From the NCBI GenBank assembly GCA_027886185.1, contig WOAB01000040.1, positions 6,324,001 to 6,388,000 on the forward strand: DNA of 64,000 nucleotides, in the 5' to 3' direction. Shown in pieces: positions 56,746 through 64,000 of this stretch. The stretch is from Rheum nobile. Taxonomy: Eukaryota > Streptophyta > Magnoliopsida > Caryophyllales > Polygonaceae. The notes under the pieces were generated by a model that was given only the letters and a program-made list of their open reading frames with translations, searched no databases and was not told the DNA's origin. How positions within the stretch are numbered: position 1 is the stretch's first letter; the number at the start of each line of letters is the position of its first letter. The translations under genes were made by a program, and so were the position numbers.

Positions 56746-59051
56746 TATAATACCCCTCATTTTTAGTAAGGGTACTTGGGTAATTTTTCCCAACCATCGT
56801 TCTGTAACTATGTCGCTTTCGGAGAAGTTTGGATTTTCTGTAACGTGTTTGATCTCTGTAATAATTCCCTGAGTGGTATAAAATACATTCGATGTATTTT
56901 CGCGGCTTAGAATATTTGTTTGGGGTACAAATATATAATTTACGGGGTTTAAACCCATGCCAAACCCTTCCCCGGGCAAACAAACGCGGAAAAGGCATTT
57001 CCGTGACCGCGGAAGCATTTCCGCGATTGCAGAATAATAGCCCTCTGAGGAGCTGGGCATTGGAATTTTCCGCGACCGTGAAAAATTTCCGCGACCGCGG
57101 AAAAATGCAGGCGTGCGACGCTTCGTCTTCCGCCGAACCTCGTCAATCGCATCACCGTTGATCGTCTGAGCGGCCGTCGATCTAGTCAGGGAGCTGCTCC
57201 TTCCTTTGGCTATAAATGGAGGTCGGATTGGAGGATTGTTGGCACCCAAAATTAGATTCTCTCCCTCTCTCTCTCTCTCATTTTCCATCCTCGCCGGATA
57301 TTCGTGGTGTCGCCGGAGCTCTCGCCGGAGGTTGTAGTGGTCGTGGGGTGGTGCATTGGAGGCGCAAGGAGGATTGGAGTCGAAGCCCCCTCGAATCGAG
57401 CCCCCTCGTGTCGTCGCCGGTGAGATTCCTCCCGATTTGTGGTCGCCGAGTTCACGGCCGCGACCGCGGACATGAACTGCCGCGACCGCGGACGCTGTCC
57501 AGTCGTCCGCGACCGCAGAATCCAAGCCGCGACCGCGGTTTTCTTTAGCAAACGCGATCGTGGCCTTGTACAAACCGGTCTCGGACGGGACCCTCGTTCT
57601 TTCGGTTCCGTTCGTTTTTCCTTAGATTCGTATTATTAATTATCGAATCTAACCTAGGGTTTCGTTGTGGGTCATTGTCGTAGGAATCTGTAATCCGATT
57701 TCCGTTCGCGTTCCGGACCCAGAAACCCGTCGTCACTCAATCGTTCGTCTAGACTAAGGCAAGTGGTGGTTCGCTCTTGCTTATTATTCCATGTTTCCAT
57801 TAATTATCAATTTTTTTTAATTGTTAATTAAATTGGGATGAAGGTTGTTTTCCTTTGGGAACAGTTTTGATAAACGTATGTGATATAAAAAGTGATATTA
57901 TAATAGGTTGTATATACTGCTAGAAACAACGCTATTATATATGTTATTGCCATAATGGTATTGATATGGGCTATTGTGTGGTCTTAACTGTTTAGTTAGA
58001 ACGAGTATTCGTAGAAACGATATGTACCTTGCAAGGTCTAGTCGTTTCTTTATAACTGGTATTAGGAGGATTTTTCCCTAATACTTTCTCTGGTCATGAC
58101 TGTACCCTTACTCAGGGTAGGTGCACGCAGCTGGTGCCGACACTCGGGATTTATCCCCTCCGATATCTCTCGTGTTGAGATGATATATCTTAAAAGCTTA
58201 TCGTAATTGTGCGTTTTGGAATTAAATAAGATAAGTGCGATTATGCACATAATTAATATACCCTCGGGCAAGGAGTACAACGTGGAAATCGCCCGGACTT
58301 CGGTTAAAGTAAGTCCTCCTTCCAAATCTGAATTCGCATTGCGCGGTGAGGTTGGTCGTGGACCCAAATGGTCAAGTCTTTTTGAAAACGCTTGTGCGAA
58401 ATTATAACGTTCCTGAACACTTGTCATACTTTCCGATAAGACTAAATCCTTTGGAGTCTTCTCTTCACACGTTTCCCATAAGACTTAATCTTCCAGAGTC
58501 TTCTCGTGATCTTTCTGTTTCGTATATTCCTGTAGAAGTATCAAGGTTTACCATCGCCATCGGCTTTCATTCGAGAAGCGATGGGTCTAACCTAATACGA
58601 CTGCTTAGAACCTTTCCGTTTTACCCTTGCATAGTCTTTCATTAGACTAACCAACCGGTTATTTTCCCTTGCATGGTTGGCTGGTGTCATCTGTCTCATA
58701 CGGCACATCAGGTAAACTCCCATTTCGTGAAGGCTAGAATCCGACAATGAAGGTAGATAAAGTTTTTAAGAGTTTTATCAAGGTTGAAGATCTTAGGCGT
58801 GCGATCGCGTGATCAAGACCCTTATGTTATTTATTTAAGACTTCCGTTGTATTAAACATATTCTGTATTTCTGTTGTATTTGGAATTTACGGATGTAATC
58901 CCGAGACTTTGGTTTCAATAAAGATTATGATATTTCATATTATCAATGTATTTTATGTTTTGTATAAAGTAGTTAAGCCTTGGGTGACTTCGGATGTGAA
59001 ATCTGAGGTCACTGGCGGTAATACTTTCAAGGTGATATTTGGGGTGTTACA
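56746..59051 (+). repeat. 3' LTR of element II
   Basis: TATAATACCCC (first G mutated) to TGTTACA, 2,306 bp, preceded by a purine-rich ttaacggggaagtga. TATAAATGG at 57211-57219. Clusters of ccgcgaccgcgg palindromes at 56990-57110 and 57455-57560. The cattcgagaagcgatgg, gcatggttggctggtgtcat and taggttgtatatac words are shared with the LTRs of element I, so the two families are related. Confidence 0.92.
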
Positions 59052-59072
59052 TAAAAAACCTTAGAACAACAT

Positions 59073-59771
59073 ATGCATGATCTAAAAGCAGTAACTCTAG
59101 AATGCGTAAAACATGGCATAATATTAGGACAGAAAAAATGCATTTATGCTGAACAAGAAATTGAGTTCCTAGGGATAAAAACAAAAGCTGGAGAAATAAT
59201 ATTACAAGATCATATCTTGAACAAAGTTGAAAAATTTCCTGATAAGATAGAGGATAAAAAGAAACTAGAAAGATTTTTAGGATGTCTTACCTATGCATCT
59301 GATTTTATAAAAGACTTAGCTAAGCTTAGAAAGCCTTTACAAGTTAAGTTGAAAAAAGAGGAAGTTTGGAATTGGACCAATCAAGACACTAGAGTAGTTC
59401 AAGAGCTTAAGAAACGATGTATGAATTTGCATGTGCTAACATTACCTAATGAAGAAGATGAACTTGTTCTTGAGACAAGTGCTAGTAACTACCACAGGGG
59501 TGTTGTTTTGAAAATAAAGAAAGATAACAAGCTTTGCAAGTACAGCAGTGGGAGCTTCAACAAGGCTGAGTGCACTTACACTGTTATGGAAAAAGAGATA
59601 CTTGCTATCTTGAAAGGAATTAATAAATTTATAATCTTTCTCGCTCCCAAACCTTTTACAGTTAGAACTGATTGTAAATGAATACTCATGCGTTGGCAAT
59701 TGGCACTTAACCAGTATTCTTTTAATATCGAACATGTGCAAGGATCAAAGAAATCATTGGCGGATAGTCTA
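59073..59771 (+). pseudogene. pol: Caulimovirid reverse transcriptase C-terminus and RNase H
   Basis: RT resumes about 10 nt after the gypsy LTR, with CVKHGIILGQKKCIYAEQEI and EFLGIKTKAGEI, then the connection RFLGCLTYASDFIKDLAKLR. RNase H: LVLETSASNYHRGVVL has Glu where the first catalytic Asp is expected; CTYTVMEKEILAILKGINKF supplies the Glu; VRTDCK the second Asp, then stop TGA 59678. The tail continues to about 59771 (SLADSL). Together with 48014-48618 it forms one interrupted gene. Confidence 0.85.
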
Positions 59772-59781
59772 ATGTGAGAAC

Positions 59782-60519
59782 TTGCAAATTAAAATAATGT
59801 GCAATCAGTCCAAGGCCTCAACGAGCAAGAATAACCAGAAGAGTCAAGTTATTGGAAAATTTTATCAGAGCTATGGATTCGAGGATATCCTAGAAGAAGA
59901 AATGAAAATGATGGTTCAATCTGCCACCAAAATCTGTCTCTCGGAGGCAGAAAGAAAAGAGTTTGCTGATAGAAAGAAATATCATCAGGGATGGGTGTCA
60001 CCTCCCAATAAGTTTGCAACTTTTCTTTTAGATGAAACCATTAGTTCAAGGTGTCGCTCGGGGCTTAAGTTAGCAAGTCATAACGTATGTTCAAGAATCT
60101 TGGATTGTTCTACATTTATGAATACAAGAGGCATGGGATTGTTCTACATTTATGAATACCTCTATCAATATAAAGAAACTGATTGCTTTATAATCAAAAT
60201 TGGAAATACTACAACAATCCTCTCAAATGTGCTACATCCTTATTTCCAAGAAGCTATTGAGTCGTCAAAATCAATATCAGAATACTTGAGAAACATAGAA
60301 GAAGGAATCTACTTATCCAAGCATGGACAAGACTTTCTTTGGGATACTTTAATGGCTTGGGATGAAGTTTATTCGAAAAATCTCATGCAAGAGCTGGAAA
60401 TGGAACTCGAAGACTTAGTGGTTGTGAAACGAACATTGGAGAAGAAGGCTGGTACAACATCAAGTATTGCATGGACTAAAAAACAATATACTTCACCTCA
60501 GATCTGCAAAGCCATGTGA
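59782..60519 (+). pseudogene. ORF downstream of caulimovirid pol, unidentified
   Basis: 245 codons, open. It lies where many caulimovirids have the transactivator/viroplasmin gene, but I do not see that family's core signature. Visible: a polar N-terminus (SKASTSKNNQKSQ), WVSPPNKFATFLLDETISS in the middle, FYIYEYLYQYKETDCFIIKI, and a C-terminal LMQELEMELEDLVVVKRTLE helix. A 34-bp direct repeat (gattgttctacatttatgaa at 60104 and 60138) shifts the frame between the copies, so residues about 108-120 are probably read in the wrong frame. Confidence 0.5.
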
Positions 60520-60639
60520 AGAACTAGAAGGAATCTCTGAAAAAGGAGTCATCTATCGTTTACTGTGTTTTCTTTAAGCTTTTTACTTTTTCTTTTATCA
60601 TGGCACTGTTTGCCTTATCAACTTTGTCGGGGCATAAGA

Positions 60640-60720
60640 TTGTACAAGAGTCTTGAATGACATCCTATGCCATCTCAAGTTCTATAAATAGACCCCTTGT
60701 AAGCACTAGAAGGCATCGAG
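60640..60720 (+). promoter_or_regulatory. Caulimovirid pregenomic promoter
   Basis: ctataaataga at 60682-60692 follows a tgacatcctatgccatctc stretch that resembles the activating region upstream of caulimovirid full-length-transcript promoters. It stands in the large intergenic region right after the last ORF, as expected. Confidence 0.6.
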
Positions 60721-60913
60721 GACAAAACTAAGTGAGACTAAAGTGAGAAAATCTAAAAAAAATCTAGGAAGAGAAACAAAGAATTTGGATAATGGAAGTG
60801 AAGTGGAGTTCCCTCACTCTAATTTCGAAATCTTATATGAATCTCTTTAAGTACTTGAGTGTTTAAGTGTTTGTATTCAGTGTGTTTTGTGTACATGTAA
60901 TCCTTTCCAGTTC

Positions 60914-60919
60914 AATAAA
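60914..60919 (+). terminator. Caulimovirid poly(A) signal
   Basis: AATAAA in ccagttcaataaaggcttg, about 230 nt downstream of the TATA box. This is the normal layout for terminally redundant caulimovirid transcripts. Confidence 0.55.
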
Positions 60920-60999
60920 GGCTTGTTTTTAGTAAGGAAAAGCTACTTAATCGAAAGTTGTGTCGTGAATAACCACTTTTTCTTGATCATAAATCCTCT

Positions 61000-62520
61000 A
61001 TCCACTTAAACAGTGAGGTTAAGTTAAAAACTACGATCTGAGGTAGGAAACGAAACAGATATATGCTGTGCGTGAGCTAAGGGAGTCCTGATTGAGGATT
61101 ATCAACCCCTAGAAATCCGGAAGCTATAGGAACGCTGGAGGTCCAATGATACTACGCTTAGGTAACGGTCAAATCTTTTTAATTTAACCTTTAATTTACG
61201 GAGCATGATGGGCTTATGACCATAGAAAACAGGTTATTCAAGATATAGTTAGTAGATTATGGTAGTTAGTACCATTAAAAATCATAAGTAAAATCATTTA
61301 TTTTATTTTGAGTAATTTGTGCAAGTTAAAAAAATTTATACCTTGATTTGTAATTTAGTCTAAAGGTTGGGTCAATCTAAAATTTGGAGTGCCTATATTG
61401 AGAGATATTTTCCAACAAAGCCAAAAGTGGGAAATATTTCTCTAAAAAAGCCCATTGTGAGAATTAATTCTTTTTAAGGGGTGTGTTTAGTGCTCCTTGT
61501 CAACAATGTAAACTCAAATGTAAATATCTTTTATACCATAGGAATTAGTAATTTTTACCTCAAAACAAATATTATATTATAAAATTAGGCTAATTTTTTG
61601 CCAAATAGCATTCAATTATTATTTTTATTACATGGGTACATTTCCTAGAAGCAAAATTGTCCAAAATAATTGCACGAGTACCCAAATTTCATGATTTTTG
61701 TTTTTTTTTCAGAAAAAAAGGTAAATTCCTTTTTTATTTTAACTTTTCTTTTCATTGTACTTGATTTAGAAAAAAATAAAATGCATCTCACATTTTCTAT
61801 AATTTGAAAAATCCATTTAATTTAGAAACACCTTAAACTTTATGTAATGATATAAATAAGTGAACACAATTGAAGATGAAGATGAAGATGAGCGAACGTG
61901 AATCGGCCGCCTTCGTCGACTTCCCATCCCTCATTACCGCCACCGTCGCCGCGACCAAGACTAACAAGAATCCCCAACATCACCACGCATGCATGCGCTC
62001 GGCTTTGATTATTTGTCATCTCTACGGACAACAATTGAGGTTGTGATGGCGTCTTCCATGTCGTCATCCCCGAGACTTCATCATTTGTCCCGAATCCACA
62101 TGTACCTGATTAATTAGGACAAGAAATGAGAACAAATTTAGTCTCAACCTTCCTCTTTTGTACTTTGAAATGTATGTTTAAATTATTAGCTTTTATTGTG
62201 CTTAAAACATCAACAAATTGTTGAGTTTATGTGACTAAAACCTACTCGCAAGTGTATGAGATCAGTTGCAGTAGTCAAATGTCGATCCCTATAAAGATCA
62301 ATCTAAAATCAGTTGAAACTCTAATAGTAAACTAGGCCGTAAATATAATGAATTGAATAAATTTATAACTAAGAAAACAAATAATAACAAGTAAAAATGA
62401 TAAAATTAATGAGATAAATGTGTCTAAGGTTAAATATCACTACAACAACGCTTCAGTAAAGAAAATCACACTTTAGTTAAATCTAGTCCAAATTATTTGA
62501 ATGTACACCATCTAAGATAA
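61000..62520. other. Intergenic stretch, one small ORF at 61876-62046
   Basis: AT-rich DNA with no clear boundaries. A 57-aa frame from ATG 61876 (MKMKMKMSERESAAFVDFPS, then ITATVAATKTNKNPQ) sits in a GC-richer island. It could be a broken exon, but nothing supports expression. Confidence 0.3.
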
Positions 62521-64000
62521 TGTAATAACCCTCATTTTTAGTATGGGTATTTGTGTAATTTCCCAACTTTATTTCTAAATAAAGGAATTTTGGTAATAAT
62601 TTCATTATTCCAAAAATAGAAATAAAGTAGAGTTCTTGTTATAAGTTGTTACAAATTATAAGTTATAAATTTATTTAAATTATTCTAAAAATTATGTTAA
62701 GTCTTAATTTAAATAAAACTTATCAAATTTGGCCTAGAATATTTAAATCAAGTTTAACAAATTTTTGTTAAAGATTTTAGTATGGTTATATTTACAAGAA
62801 AAATAACCTAAGCTTATTTTAGCATAAGTTAAATTTTATATAATTTATTTTTGAATTGAAATAAATATTACAAACTTAATATATTAATTTGGGCAACTTT
62901 TAAAATTTATTAAAAGTTGAAAAGGGCATTTTTTCCACAAACCAAAAGTAATGGGCCACGATTGTATTTTTCGGAAACTTCATCTTCCACCTCCAGCTGC
63001 TGAACGCGCGAGCTTCTGGTGGCCTTCAATGGCGGATTTGCAGCCACTTTGGATCCAATCGACTCAATTAATTAGCGGGAATTAAATACTAGATTATCCT
63101 CCATGTAATCCATCAGTCAATGTGGATTAAAAGAGGCTAAATTTACGGGATTTTGCCCCCCAAAACCTTAACCGCGTCATTGAAGTCGAATTGAAGATTT
63201 GGAAAATTCGATAAGATCGTCTTCAATTGGGGCGAATTGATTGAGGGATTATACTGGGTATATCCTCCTATACCATATACCTATACATAGGCTCCCGAAT
63301 TCGACTTCAATCCATCCAATTTCAAGCTTCCATTCGAAGAACCCTAAAATCTTGTCCGAGCTGTTCGTGAGCCAAATTGGTGGTCGTTCATGTTTTGTTC
63401 TAGGCGATAGTGGTTCCCATAGCTGTGCCGTCGAGTCCCCTTCAAAAGCCTTAAGATTCCACCACCGTAGACCCACCGTATCCGCCCAATTCCGGCATTT
63501 TCCGGCGAGGTGCAACCGACGTCGTTAGGTTATTTTTTTACCCGATTCGGGATTTGTTTTTGTTTTTATTTATTTTGGCTTAATTTGGTTTAGACTAATT
63601 AATCCAGATTATGATAAATATTTTGAGATTAATTGGAATTTATAAAATTAAAATTGAATTAATTAAAATTGTTATAATATTATCTTATATTATGAATGGG
63701 TAAATTTTGACTATTCATTTAGATAATATTTTGACTTAGAAAATTTTAGGATTATAAATAAATTATTTTATTAATTTATTTATTTCATGAGTATTTAGAA
63801 TATACGACTAATTAATTTTTAATCGTATAGATACTTGTTTAATCAAAAAACCTTGAAATTGATTTATTTATGAGTAAATAAATCCAATTAAGAACCGAGA
63901 CATTGTCTATCTCAAATTTTATTATTCAATGAATTATCTAATATAATTCATTTATTGTGATTTGGGTACATCTCGGATTGGCTTTCGGAACGGAATCAAA
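62521..64000 (+). repeat. Probable start of a further gypsy LTR, running off the window
   Basis: TGTAATAACCCTCATTTTTA, then gtatgggtatttgtgtaatt and tcccaac, match the first 50 bases of the element II LTRs (tgtaatacccctcattttta, gtaagggtatttgggtaatt). The similarity fades after that. The rest is AT-rich LTR-like DNA with a GC-rich, leader-like part at 63300-63520. The end and any internal region lie beyond the window. Confidence 0.5.

Larger units (their letters stand above)
48619..59051 (+). mobile_element. Ty3/gypsy chromovirus, Tekay/Del-like (element II)
   Basis: 10.4 kb inserted into the caulimovirid RT. Flanking 5-mers are tcaaa (48614-48618) and taaaa (59052-59056), a 4/5 match for a target duplication. 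The LTRs are unequal: 1,015 bp at the 5' end, 2,306 bp at the 3' end, through a deletion. It shares gag, pol, chromodomain and the extra upstream ORF with element I but its LTRs start TGTAATACCCC. Two Cassandra units interrupt it at the primer-binding site. Several stops in gag and pol. Confidence 0.92.
46560..61000 (+). mobile_element. Endogenous caulimovirid, split by a gypsy insertion
   Basis: Two halves, 46560-48618 and 59052-about 61000, give about 4 kb of caulimovirid sequence interrupted in RT by element II. Markers in order: Met-tRNA minus-strand primer site, a coiled-coil ORF, retropepsin, RT, RNase H, a downstream ORF, a TATA promoter and a poly(A) signal. The retropepsin (IIGNNFQRLYSP) and RT (RGKARMVINYKKLN) wordings are of the Caulimoviridae rather than of Ty3/gypsy. 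No movement protein or coat-protein zinc finger is visible. Stops and shifts show an old, inactive copy. Genus not resolved. Confidence 0.85.

Overview
This window looks like heterochromatin-like, repeat-packed nuclear DNA of a flowering plant, probably a eudicot. The evidence is plant-specific: chromodomain-bearing Ty3/gypsy elements primed by initiator Met-tRNA, a Cassandra TRIM with 5S-rRNA-like LTRs, plant Helitrons with CTAG ends, a plant-mobile-domain (PMD) gene, a Tat-type gypsy element and an endogenous caulimovirid. The species cannot be named from the sequence. I found no intact single-copy host gene; nearly every recognisable coding stretch belongs to a mobile element and is broken.

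Layout. 1-2500: AT-rich repeat units on both strands forming a foldback-like locus around gene-fragment-like DNA. 4386-5013: short Helitron-like piece. 5048-16114: complete but mutated Tekay/Del-like chromovirus (element I) with 2.3-kb LTRs and a perfect TCAAC target duplication. 16229-23943: MULE-like element with long inverted ends, a broken PMD gene, a broken OTU-protease gene, two unknown ORFs and a large RNA-hairpin-like palindrome. 24069-24447: MITE. 24606-30649: Tat-lineage gypsy element that carries three LTRs because its 5' end and flank were tandemly duplicated. 30775-31376: 5'-truncated LINE with a 17-bp target duplication. 31497-41042: 9.5-kb Helitron on the minus strand. 42202-45817: 3.6-kb Helitron on the plus strand with Rep-protein remnants.

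46560-48618 and 59052-about 61000: one endogenous caulimovirid, split inside its reverse transcriptase by a second chromovirus, element II (48619-59051). Element II carries two tandem Cassandra units joined exactly at its primer-binding site. 62521-64000: probable start of another gypsy LTR, running off the window.

How the parts relate. Elements I and II are cousins. Both have an extra ORF between the 5' LTR and gag, starting with a myristoylation-like MGxxxS and followed by an AATAAA signal about 106 nt before gag, so they may express a separate accessory protein. The two most unusual structures are the gypsy/Cassandra chimera built on shared primer-binding sites and the 505-bp near-perfect palindrome inside the PMD/OTU element, beside its own minus-strand TATA box. 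Gypsy LTRs, Tat 3' region and MULE ends all independently carry arrays of short GC-rich palindromes.
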